From Rhyzopertha dominica (lineage: Eukaryota > Arthropoda > Insecta > Coleoptera > Bostrichidae): 64,000 nucleotides of DNA. Below are positions 27,029-39,700 of the stretch, piece by piece. The stretch spans positions 25,110,001 to 25,174,000 of the forward strand of contig QCXZ01000137.1 of NCBI GenBank assembly GCA_025024175.1, in the 5' to 3' direction. The position numbers were made by a program, and so were the translations under genes. Position 1 is the first letter of the stretch. Each line of letters opens with the position of its first letter. Under the pieces are notes generated by a model, which was not told the DNA's origin, did no database searches, and saw only the letters and a list, made by a program, of their open reading frames with translations.

Positions 27029-27655
27029 TTGTGTTCGGTGTTCACCCCATTTTCAAACTGTTAGGACTGTTTATAACCTATGTTTTAAGGCCGAAAACAC
27101 CATTGTTAAAATTGACACATACGGTAAATGACGTCACACGACTACACAATCGCAAAAGACTGTTTTCCGTTTTAAAAATAATATTAATTTTTAAAGCAAT
27201 TATATCAAATAAAATACTCAAATTTAAAACTATAATATTCACTTGCTCTTAACGCTGTTTAAAAAAAATGCAAAAATTCCCAATTCACCTATGCCCGAAA
27301 ATTCCAACCTCTGAAAGCAAAATCAGCCTCATAAGCCCACCACCAACGACCATATGTCGCAGCCGAACGTTTGTTACACATTTAACATTTAGCACCGATT
27401 CGTGAAACACTTCCAGTGTTAAAAATGGTATTCACTTTATTATATTAAAGTAGGATTCGTTGACGGCAAGTTTAGAAAATAACGTTGCAGTCTTAACTCA
27501 CCTCTGATTTGTTTGATCGATAACGTAATGCTTCAGGGAGCTTCATTGCCTGCAGTTATTTGCTCTAAAGCATGTGCCCTGCAACGGATCAGTGACCAGT
27601 GCATTGGAATGAACTGTTATTACTAATTACTGGACCAGTTAGAAGTGTCAAAAAC
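27029..27655 (+). promoter_or_regulatory. ODAD3 upstream region
   Basis: About 630 bp between the TIR element and the ODAD3 start. GTGCCCTGCAAC at about 27574-27585 is an imperfect match to the RFX X-box that controls cilia genes. No TATA box is obvious. Weak evidence. Confidence 0.25.
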
Positions 27656-27746
27656 ATGGCTGGAAATGTTCCTCAAGATCAACCTGCCAGCAAGTCGGCC
27701 ATTAATAAGCAAATACTGGAGATAAAGAAGAAAATACAGCTCTCAG
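27656..27746 (+). CDS. ODAD3: ODAD3 exon 1 (start codon)
   Basis: Begins MAGNVPQDQPASKSAINKQI and runs into the first coiled-coil segment. It ends TCTCAG|GTATTT after 91 nt, leaving one base that completes a Glu codon with exon 2. The joined KKIQLSEGQRKALFE fits the conserved N-terminal block of the family, which supports both the start and the donor. Confidence 0.85.
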
Positions 27747-30700
27747 GTATTTCTCGGTCTAGTTAGTTCAGGCCAGCTGCGGGTACCTACATTTGGATTT
27801 ATGTTATCTAAATGCAGACCGCAGAGTAATTGTTTTAATGCAATGTACAAGTATACTCGCAGGATCCTTCATAATTTTTGTTTGCCCTTTCCTAATTTAA
27901 AAAATATAACTGTTAGTAAAGCACAGTAACATTAACATGAACTTATTAGGAAAATTAAACAATTCGGTAATCAGAATATAAACAAGTAAACAAATCAATA
28001 AACCATTACTATCAAAAATTCATGTTCCAGTTTCCAGGCGCATAATATTAATATTCTTTAGGGAAGTTGATCGTGTAGATAACACACAAAACATACGAAA
28101 ATATAATAATAAGAATATTGTATTTTCTAAGACGCTTTTCAAAATAGTAGAAGTAGACACAACATTGCATAATATTGACATTCTTAACACTAGAAATCCG
28201 ATACTAATTCATATTATTGGGCTTCTTGTTTGAGCAAGATAGAATTGTATAATAAAGATAAAGTACAACCATTAAATTAAATCATTAAAATGATCACTGT
28301 TTCCTAATACTGTTGTCTGTGTTGTGAAATGACGTTTTGATTTAAAAAAAAAGTAGTAGTCCTTAGAAAAAGTTTTGAAAAGGACAAGTGTCTAATTTAT
28401 CTGGAATTTTGAATATTTAATTGTATAAACCACCAAAAATATATTTTGAATTGAACGGGTAGTTTAATTATACTCCCACCTGAGGAACATTTCTGAATAT
28501 AAATGTTCCTCACATCAACAAGTAATACACAAAAATGCAAATGTAACAAAGATAATTATCATGAACAAATCTAACTGAATCTCTCAGGCATTTTCGATAT
28601 ACGCCCGCTGCGAGTCTTTACACTATTTTCGGGTACTCTGCTTTTGAGGTCAATAGAAACCTCAGGCACTCCCGCACAATCACTTTTATTGATAGATTCC
28701 TCCGTAGAGTCAACACATTCTAAGGGATATATATATGCGTTGCACTGGACGGAGCAGCTGTCCCTTGGTCGTTTTCACTCGTACCAAACGAACTGTCCCA
28801 TCTTTCCCAGGCAGAAGCTGTATTATTCGGCCAAGTGGCCAATTTAAACGTTTACTGTCGACATTTTCAACTAGTACCACTTCATTCGTTCTAATTTGTC
28901 GATCAGGTAGCTTTTTAGCGCAAAGTTTCAGCTGACCCAAATACTCAATATGAAATCTTTTACGGAGGCTTTCTCGTACTGGTGAAACATCAATATCATA
29001 AGGACAATTTAAGCCCTTGTATGTTGTAAGAATTTTTGTACAATTGATTCTAAATACACGCTTTTCTTTCCCTAATTTTTATTTTGTTATTTTGTAAACA
29101 CAAAAATTGATAACTAGTTAATTGGCACTTGCAGTGCATGTTGCAGTACGAATCATTGCTAATGTTCTGCTAACTGGCTAATCTTCTGCTATCTGGCTAA
29201 TCTTTAACCTCTTTAGCATCTACTGTCTAATACGATATTTCAATGTAGCCAGATGAGACCAACAATATCTCTTAATCTTTCACGTATCCAACAAATTTGG
29301 GACATTATGGGCAGTGAAGTGATGTCAGACGTAGGGATTTCTCCCTACTCGTAGGGATTATTTCTCAAAGTAGGGACGTCCTCATGTCCTTTTATGGACC
29401 AGTTCTCGACAATAATATTATTCAAAATCATTATCATTATCATTAGTTATGTACGGTTGTAATGAAGTTGTCCTTGTTAAATGTCGAAAAACAAGAACTT
29501 TTTGAGATAGACAAAATTTATTTTATCGATGTGTTACAAAACAGATTATAATTTTCCTCTTATAGGTCATAGAATGCTAATAAATGCAGAATTACTAACA
29601 AGTAACAAGTGATGGTAATTTAATTGCTTTATTGCATTAACTTAGAAAAATACAAAATTTAGACTACTGCGTAAAATTTAAATTTATATAGGTAATAATG
29701 AGATTTTCTGGGCTGAAAAACCTAGGTGTACAAATTATTTATTAAACGTGTCTATCTACAAGATACTCCAAGTAATGAAAAAAAATCAATATTAGCGCAC
29801 CGCAAACGAAAGGAAGCAAGACTGAGAAAATCCACACTGCTGTGCTCAATTGTTTTGTTTTGAACTCAGTTGTCAATAAAAATAAAGACAAGAAAGGGTA
29901 GAGCTTATATTATTGATTTTGACAATTGTTAATAAAAATGTTGTTGACAATCCGATTCTCTGCAATAAAACGGTTTTTTTTACAACTAGATATAACAGTT
30001 ACTGAAGTATGGTTAAAGAAGTCGTTTGCGCCATTATTCAAGAAGCCAAATGGATGGGTTGCTGTCCCGGAAATTGAGTTACATACTCACCAATAACCCC
30101 CCCCCCCAAAGTATTAAAGAATAAAACAGCTGCCTACCCAAATTTTCAGCCTTTTTATGGCCGTTTAACTAGACTGCTCCTTATGCATGGAGGGCAAACA
30201 TACAAAACGATATCACCAAGAAACAACGTTATTGTGAGTCTAATTATTACTGTCTAAACAAATTTCCGTTTTCAGAGGGACAACGAAAGGCTTTGTTTGA
30301 AGAATGTGAAGAAGAGACGAAATCCAATGCAGATGAAATTTTGAGACTAAAGAGAGAAATCGCCCAACTAGTATTGTCACTAAACGAAAACAGAAGCGCG
30401 TCGTTAAAAAATCATGCTCAGCTCAAACGACTAGAAGTAATCATTGGACCAGCTGACAAAAAAACTAGCTCCGAGGCACAGAAACTGCTCGATCTACAGA
30501 TCATCGATAAGTCAAAGCAATTAGATTTGCTACGTTATCGAATTAGGCAGGTATGATATAACCTGACATTCTTCTAACTCTCATCGTACCTCACAGGATG
30601 TTATAATATTCCTGCAAGGTAGAAACAGTATAGAAATATTGCAGTACTCACCAAAGAATTCACGCGTATTTTATATACTACGCTTTTTATCCGTGCCGGT

Positions 30701-33700
30701 ACAATTTTGCTTATACACAGGGTGATAAATATTAGTAAGCCCTCCCGTTAACCATAGATTTTTGGGTCAAAATAAGGGGACTTTTGTTATACCAGTTTTC
30801 ATGCTTCGTTTTTGATATACAAAGTATCAAAGTTTGAATGCAAATTCATATAAGTTTGATCCGGATATTTTTCATGAAGACACACTTCTGCTGAAAATTT
30901 GGCGTCGAAGAAAGAAAACTGGTTCAGTAGCCCAAAATTTTGATTTGAGGCCCCCTTTACGAGATATTGCTACTTTTGTATTGGCATTAATTATAATAGT
31001 GAAAATCCGAAAAACAACAAATTTCATAGTTGGCCACGAAATTAACTAGGCAAATACAACAAAACGTAAGCAGTTTTCTTTGTTGCCAATATATTGATCT
31101 AGAAGGTATAATGTATAAACCCGTATAGATTAAAGCAATAAAAAATATTCTTCAGTGGTAGGCTGATACAACTGTATCTCCAAAATGGTCTGCTTAGAGG
31201 AAACGACGAAAGTGTACTCAAAAAGCATTTTAGAACTTGAAAGGACATGTAGAGTAGTCTACGATACTTACTATAACAAACATGTAGCTTAAATATTATT
31301 ATAATTCAGTAAGTAGTATTAATATTGCGTAAATAAGCTATATTGAAAATGCAAACAGAACTAGTTCAAAACGTTACTATTATAACAAAATTAATTTTCT
31401 AAACCACTATTCAGAGCACTATACTGCACTCACTAGCACTTAAAACACTTTAAAGCTCTTGGTTTGCTTATCAAATCAGACTTCCTTACTTCTGTGCGCT
31501 TATTTCGTTGGGCTATATCATGGCCACCTCTAATAAGAAGGCCGCGGCCGTAGTAAATGGTATAACAGCGAATTTGTTGTAGCATAAGGCCGACACGCCG
31601 GGATTCGAAAGTCGCGTGCTTAAAATATATAACGTCATATCTACTTTATTGGTAAGGCTTTTGAGGTGTTTTTTTTTTCATGATGTTCCTCAAATTTCAT
31701 AAAAGGTGACACCCTTTTTCAAAATGCAAATCAATTGCCATATTCGCTTCAAATTTGCTTGAAAGAGAGCGATATAAAATTGAGGTAGGTAGTGTTATTT
31801 CGAGGTATCGAGGTGGTATATATATTTTTGAAAAAATTTGAACAACAGGCACTCGAGCTCTACGGGCTCTCGTGTCCGTTATCGGGGCAACCCGTTGTCG
31901 AATTTCTGTCAAATTATTTTCAATTTATTCTCACTCTCGTGATATTATTGCAGATAATTTATTTCGTGGAAAATGTCAAAATTTGTTGCTTATTTCTCAA
32001 AGTATTGTTGACTAAACTGAAAGAAACTTATCCAGACTGGAGAAGTACAATAAACCTGCAAATGCTTCTTTGAAAATCGTATTTTTGCCGACGAATATAC
32101 TTATTCTGTGTGACAAGATCAATACCAAAATATATATCAATATTAAAAAAATCATTCATCACGTTCAACAATACCCTTGCAGTAAAATCAATCTTTTGCA
32201 CCTTCAGATACCTACCATGGTGCATGTTCGTCTCATACTCCAAATTTTACATGCACCATAGCACCATCATACTCGATTAGTATCAATCTCACGTTTAGCG
32301 ATACCCATGAAACAATATCGAATTTTTGCACTTTTAGGTACCAGGATGCATGTCCGCCATGACATGCATCATCATACTCAGCATCAAAAATCACGTTTGA
32401 CGACACTCATGAAGCAAAATGGAATTTTCGCACCTTTAGCTACCACAATGTTTGTGCGTCATAGTCTTAATCAAATTTGAGATGTATCATCGTACTCATC
32501 AGCATCAAAAATCATGTTTGACGACACTCGTGTCACAAAGTCGATTGTTTGCACCTTTATGTACCATGGTCATAATTCTGCCACGAAAATTTAACGTACA
32601 CCATTAAATTCAGCATCGGAAATCACCTTCAACGACAAACATGAAGCGATATACCAATTTTTTATGAAAAATAGACATTTGATCCTATGAGCAACACTCT
32701 AGTAACCCTATTTAACCATAAGCTACCATCTAGCGAAAACTCGAGCTCAATCCGATGCTTAGGAGCCGATATCTCACTACTGGACGGACGCCAAATCAAG
32801 CATGCGAGAATAAGCACTTTCACCAAGTGTGGGCGCGCTAAAAAGCGCTTTTGTTTTGTCAGATTCATCTAATAGGGTGCAAAGTTTCCATTAAAATGTC
32901 TATTACGTTCTAACTCGTACCAATTCGTCCTATTTTAAAATACCGCGCTGTATGCTTATTAGTCATTATTATACAGTCAAAGTATTACATGTACTATCCA
33001 GCTGACAGCATTTGCCTACTACACTAAGGAAATATACATATTTTTATAATTATAAGTTCAATAAAGATAAGTTATCTTACCATATTTTATACCTAAAAAT
33101 ATGGTCTGTTAATAAAAAAAGAATTAGGAATAAACAATAAAGACGACTGTGTACAATAAAATAAAGTTATTCCTACTATGATTGCTACGGATACAAGAAA
33201 ACAAAAAAGGAAATAAATTTGTCCTTCCTCACGGGCTATTTAAGCCAACGACCAGTGCGCAAACTCTTCACTATCTCTCGTAGCATAGTAGGCAAAATTA
33301 CGAAACTATTCGTTCGTCTCCTTTACATCAAGCTCATTAAAATATACGTAATATATCATGTACTTTCGAAGATTTGATAAATTGTTTTCCGATCTACATT
33401 CACATACGCTCACTTCCTGCATCTCCACAATAGATAGAGGCATCAATTGAATCTTGCGACGAACTACAAGTAATGAATTCCAGTTAAATCAACCCCGTTT
33501 GCTCAAACTAATTTTTCGGTCCAGCGCGTCTTGATTTAGACGTTCCTGCGTGCCCCTTACAAAATGCTAAAGCTTGTAACGTGATAGTCACAAAACCAGT
33601 TGCCGCAAGCCAAGTCGTTCAATTAGAATACCTACTGTGTGCTTACCAAACAAATAACGGAATGGGCACCTTATTTGTTAATTTTTTGCTTTTTGTATGC

Positions 33701-36700
33701 GCACTGCAAGAAGCATTCCTCAAGTAAGCAAGCAAACAAACGAACGAGCAAGTTGTTTCTTTGGGGGCAAACCTGCTCTCACTCACTCTTCAAGACAAAA
33801 AATTGAAGCTACCGAAAGAAGTTTATCATACAACGTGCGGTGAGCTACTAACATAGATATTGTTAAGTTTGTAGTGAAACCTGTATAGATATATATAATC
33901 TGTCCTGGTGTAGGTACCATTATTCTAACCTTTCTGTAATGTTTTAAACTTATGTAGTTTTGTTTTAAGATTTCTTTTTCCAAATATTCAGAGCTTTTTC
34001 AATTGTTTCAACATAAAAAAACATATTGGATCCGGTCTTTTCAATTCTTAATTCATTCTTCACATGTCATTGCATCCCTACTATTTTTTTTACATCTAGA
34101 GTACAAGGTTTCTACTAAAGTCGTTCCTCATATTATGTGTTTATCGTTCTACTGGATAAATTTCAATCACTGCTGAATTATAGAATTTATATCTACTTAA
34201 TTCACAACAGTACGCGACTCTATTTTTCAAGAATATAAGGTCCTAACGATCTGTTTTCCAATATTTCTGCCACCTAATAGTGATTTCCTTAAAATGCATG
34301 TCTATGCTATACTGTCTGCACCGCAGATAGATCTATTTCGCTACCATTATAACTCATCAGTGCTGATTGATTTTCTGATCATTTTTTCCCGTGCATTTTC
34401 AAATAGGGCTTTAAAAGACCTTCAAAACGAAGTATTACTCGACTCCTCTTCGCTATTAAAAAATAGGGGTTGTCAAGGGTAGAGGATTATTCTGACAACT
34501 TCGAATGGTACCTCACAAGATAGTCCCGTACGAAGTAAAATACACCAGTTTCAGTGAGTTTATTAAATTTTCCTGCCATATGAATTATTGAGAGTGGCTT
34601 GTTTTCATTGAAACACCCGCTATATTAGATTCATGTGCGAAGTGTGAGACATTGTTCTCAGAAACTGAGAGCATTCAGCAATTATTTTGTATAAAGCAAT
34701 CAACATCAGGATAAAATACAGATTATGGAGAAAAAAAACTATCGTAATATTATTTATCTATATAGTCTATTTCGATACGTTATTTTCCACGTATATTCAG
34801 TAAGATTAAAGAACTGTTCGCAGTTGAAGTTTTGTTGTTTAATTTGTCTTTGTATGATTATTCGAACAATTTCAGCGTAAAACCAGTCAAATTGGGCACC
34901 ACTGAAAAATTACGGACATTACTATTTTAATATGTCAACAGCAACAGGGAAAAAAGTAAGCTGTCAAAAATGTTCACGAAAGCATGTATTTTTAAATTAA
35001 CTTTTTTTTGCATTTGCAATATTGGGGGTTGTTACAATTATTATTCCTTACTACTAGGATACAGCAACACACCGTTTATGGATATCTTTTACTTAAATTG
35101 TAGTTAACATTTCGGTCAACTGATGCTCGATTTTTTTGTAGTTACTTTTCCATCTAAACCACTTTCTATAACTTCAAATAACAAATTTAGCTATTGTAGA
35201 CTAAATCGTGAACAGTAGGTAGTTATTTAACATGAAATTACTGTGGAGTGGTGGTTTCTTTAGTACCTTTTGTTGAATGTGCTCTATCTCCAGTACCTGC
35301 GCTATTCAGAGTTCGATTTAAAATATCAAAGTTGTAGTAAAGATCTGTCAGTTGATGTTCGATTGTATTTTGCCGTTACCAGGAAATTCTTCTTCCTATT
35401 TAAACCCCTATTCTATGTCTTCAAATAAAAAAGTTAGCTATACTGTTGGCTGTTTGGTGAACAGCTATTTTACAACATACAATAGGTATCTCAAAAGCAA
35501 ATGACTGTAGAGTGGTGATATCTTTGTATAGTTTTTTAAAATTATTTGTGCTTTATCTATTGCGCCACCCAGAATGGGATTGTTCCTCTTAAAAAAAGCT
35601 GAAGTACAAATCTCAGTCAGTTGATGCTCGGTTTTTTTTCATCACCACGAGTTTTTCTATAAAAAAAATAAGAAATTGGGATTTGAACCACTATTCTACG
35701 ACTTCAAATAACTTGTAAACAAGTTAGCTATTGTACTCCCTTCTACGTGAACAGTAGTTATTTAACTTGAAATACCCCAAAAAAAACAAATGATGTACAG
35801 TGCTGGTACCTTTTTATTTAATTTCATGTACTCTGTCCGATACGATATTCAGAATGGGGTAGCCCCATTTAAAATATGAAAGTTATCATATATATCTCAG
35901 TTGATGTTCAATTATTTTTTTATCGCCGCAAAATTCTTCTAGAAAAAAAAGAGTTTCCCATTTAAACCACCATTGTACAACTTTAAACAAGTACGTTAAC
36001 TATAGACTGGTAGCGTGAACACCCTGTGCGTTTTGTAAAATCTACTTTCGTCCTTACACCTGCTTACCCTTGCATTATTTGGGTTACTATATTGCAATTC
36101 GTATTTATATCTAAATTCACAACAAAAAAAGCATTTTTTAGACAAACTCAGCCCATGTATGCTGTTTACTACAACAGACACTGTATACACTATACAGTAT
36201 ACACGTACTTCAATATTAGTAACCATAAATTATAATTTTTCAGAAACAAAAATACTTGACCGAATTGGGAAACGAATATCAAGTGCTAATCTCAGACCGT
36301 GTGAAGAAACGAATAACGGAGAGAATAGAGAATCCAGTCAAAAAGGTAAATAACCAGGATGCACAAAAGCTGGAGCGTTTTTTGTTGTAATCGTTACCTC
36401 CAAATTAAACCGTTACCTAGAAAAACATCGATAAAAACTTAATTTACAAGCGGCTGTGTTAGTCTTCAGTATTCGCTTTACAGCAGAGCTAACACGGAAT
36501 AACATTAGTATTTTGAAGTGAGTTAACTTGCGCATTTTAGGCGACTTGCGATTTAACCAACAACATCCACGCAATAGAGCTGCAGCACAGAGAGGCGGAG
36601 CACATTCGAATTCGTTACAGGGACATCAAAAAGTCTTTGGAAGATGACGCTGCAAAGTTCGAAGGCAGAATACGAGAAATAGAAGAGCAAATTCGAATCC

Positions 36701-39700
36701 AGAGAAACGATATCGCACGTCTGCAACAAGTAAGGATAAGATGTATGTAGCTAAAATTAATTTTAAAGGTTAATGAATTAAGGTAAAGGCATTATAAATC
36801 GTAAAACTCCACCAGTAAACTGAACTCGATGAAACAAATAAGATATTTATACAACTATCCTACATTTTCGAATATTTGCGGCTTTAGTTATTTTAATAAA
36901 ATAAAAATTTAATAAATAAAAATACTTGCATATTTTAGGTTCAATGTGGTATTATATGGGTGTGCTTCTGAGCCTTAGTATAATAATACCTATAGTATTT
37001 GCAGCATGTTGATCTCACTGAAAAATATTGTTAACTAAAAATATATATTATAGGTACCTGTAATAATAATAAAACCCTTGTTTTTATTTGTATTTATCCT
37101 ACTTCCAAAATTGGAAGTAGGATAAAAACAAGTGTTTTATTATTATTTAATAACTTCCAAAAAACTCTACTATTCATTATAAGTACCTGTCATAAATTCG
37201 CCATAAATTTATTGGTAAGTGGTTAAGGGATTTTTATGTTAGAAATACAAATCACCAAACTCAATAATAATACACATACATACATATCATATAGCTACAA
37301 GACGGGTTTTACGATAAGTTCAAAGTTATGTTGCTGACATGTATCGTTTGTCATGTCTGTTAATCTTAGCTGCGCCCAAAAACGTTATTGATTTGACAGC
37401 AGGTTTACACCCCTTAGTTGTAATGAGGTTCCAAAGAGATCAAGATAAAAATCGTTGAGTTAACAATTTATCTTAACGTTGTTTATACAATAAAAAATAA
37501 AAAACTCTCTTATAATGATAGTTTACTAATCGAATGTATAAAAGTTAATAAAGAATTTCAATGCGTTCAAAAACTGCTTTCAGCTATGTTTTAATATGTC
37601 TTTTAATTTCTTAATTTATGTCGACTTTTAATCTTGTTTGTTTCTAATGTTCAACCAGGTGTTTGCTATATCAAAGATTTTATGTATTTTGCGTTTATAT
37701 TTGTATACAGGAAGAATCAATAAGTGGAAATCAGTCTACGATGAAAGAATAGTTAAACCTAGATAAAATGTTTCGAATGATAGTTTTACAAAATTAAATG
37801 CTTTATACAGTTTCTAGAAATGATTCATGCAACGTGGGCGGCGCGGCGTTGATCCCTAAATTCTTTGTGCCGCCTTTTTGTTACTGCTGCCAAGCTACAA
37901 TAAGTACCTGAATTGACATTGTTTCATATTTGCTAACGCAGAACGAAAATTATTACTTGCTTTAAGAACTATGCGCAAAGCTTTCCCATCCACAGACATC
38001 CAAGTTTAGTTGCATTTGCGAATTTGAAAGAGAGGTTTGATAGAACTGGCTCTGTAAAATACGAAAAGAACGTAGTAGCTGCTGCGGTAACAAATCGGTA
38101 CATTTAATGCACTGCTTTGTTCCAACTGACGATTCTTGAACGGACACATATTCTAATATAATCGCCAAACAATGTAATTTAATTGTATAAATACGACCTG
38201 ACTTGTGGGTACAAGAAAATGGAAAATAAAATACCGAAACTCCCAAAAGCGCACAATTGTCTAACCAATGGGTTAATTTTGTGCATACGTGGGGTAGCAG
38301 TACGCAATAAATTTCAAGCCATACATCAGCACGAATTGAACCAAGAAGATATTTTATTCGTCCAGTTCAGCGTCATCACACATATCTTGCTGCTCTTTCA
38401 ATTCTGTCTGATTCATCCCTTGATTCCAATATCGCTATATTAGTTTCCTTTATTTTGTTTTCCTTGCCTCCATTGTTTCCTTCTGCTTCCTTGTTTTTAT
38501 TCTCCTGTACTTTTGACCAAATATAAACAATGACTGTCTCGTTATAAACAAAAAAATTTGACGGCATTTGAAGGTCTGAAATTTTATCATGTTCTCAAAT
38601 GCAGGTTTAATTAATTTTGACGATAATGTACTTACTTTCAAAACAGCTGTGTATTTACGTGTAGTCTTCAAAAATAGTAAACAAAAAAATTAACTTATAT
38701 ACAGCCAGACAATGTCCCAATATGGCCCTAAGCTCCTTCCCTGCTCCACATCATTCCAATGTAATTTCAATTACAAATTGAATCAGTCAACTTTTTTTTA
38801 TTCAATATAGGTACCAGCCTTAACACCACCTGATAATTTCGAATAATCAAGATCCTTATTTCACTAGCCAGTACGCTATAGATTTCAATATGAGATAAGA
38901 ATAGCAACTGTTAATATGTTCTCTCGCATATTTATATATTTCATAAAATATTTTGTATTGACACAGATTAACACCGAAGCATCAAGATTACGTTCCATTG
39001 CAAGAGGAGTGCTCCTAAAGGAAGAAAGAGCAGCTCTATCAAAGTCTGCAGCAAGAGATCGTCGAACTATTGAAGGAAGGCGTATAGTTGAAAAACAAAG
39101 GGAACAGCTAGAAAAACTGGAAAGAAGATTTTTTCAGGTAAACACACTCAAAAGTGGCACGAATATTCTTTATGCAGTGTTCTCAAAATTGCACAGCGCA
39201 AGAGCTTTTACATCTTCCTCTATTTTACGTCCTTAGATACATTTTTGTATATTCTCTTTNGTTTTTAGGGGATTTGCCACTTCATTTATTAAGATAAGAT
39301 GCTATTATCCGCACTTTATCCATCTGATGTCTATCAGACTCAGCTCGAGAACGGCTCAACGGATCGAGTTTATTGATGGCTTGTTGGATAGGTCTTGGCC
39401 TAACGATCATTAACATGTACTTACTTGGTTCCCTCAGAACTTTTGCTTCTGTCGGACTCCCATTCAGTTTTTCTGAATATCAACTGATCAACAGAGGGCT
39501 CGCTGATGGCTCAGTGATAGAGCGTTTGACTGGTATTCAAAAGGTCCCGAGTTCAAATCTCGGTCAAGGCCAATACTTTTTCATTTCGTCTGATGCCTGC
39601 AAACCCAATAAAACATCACGTATGCTCATCTATAAATGAATTCAGGCAATTATTATCATTCATAATAGTATAAGAAATATAGAGTCTATACTTACTTAAT

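Larger units (their letters stand above)
30551..36243 (+). other. ODAD3 intron 2 (5.7 kb)
   Basis: Holds two tandem arrays, a repeat fragment starting with ACACAGGGTGATAAAT near 30716, and a copy of the 25-kb hairpin sequence at 34302-34368. A sequence at 31540-31625 (GGGATTCGAAAGTC) loosely resembles a tRNA B box. No exon-like segment with family similarity is missing from the protein here. Confidence 0.7.

Noticed and set aside
30098..30110. Poly-C run in ODAD3 intron 1
   Set aside because: Simple homopolymer with no further structure.
31540..31625. Possible tRNA-derived SINE with GGGATTCGAAAGTC
   Set aside because: Only a B-box-like word is convincing; the A box and arms cannot be paired.
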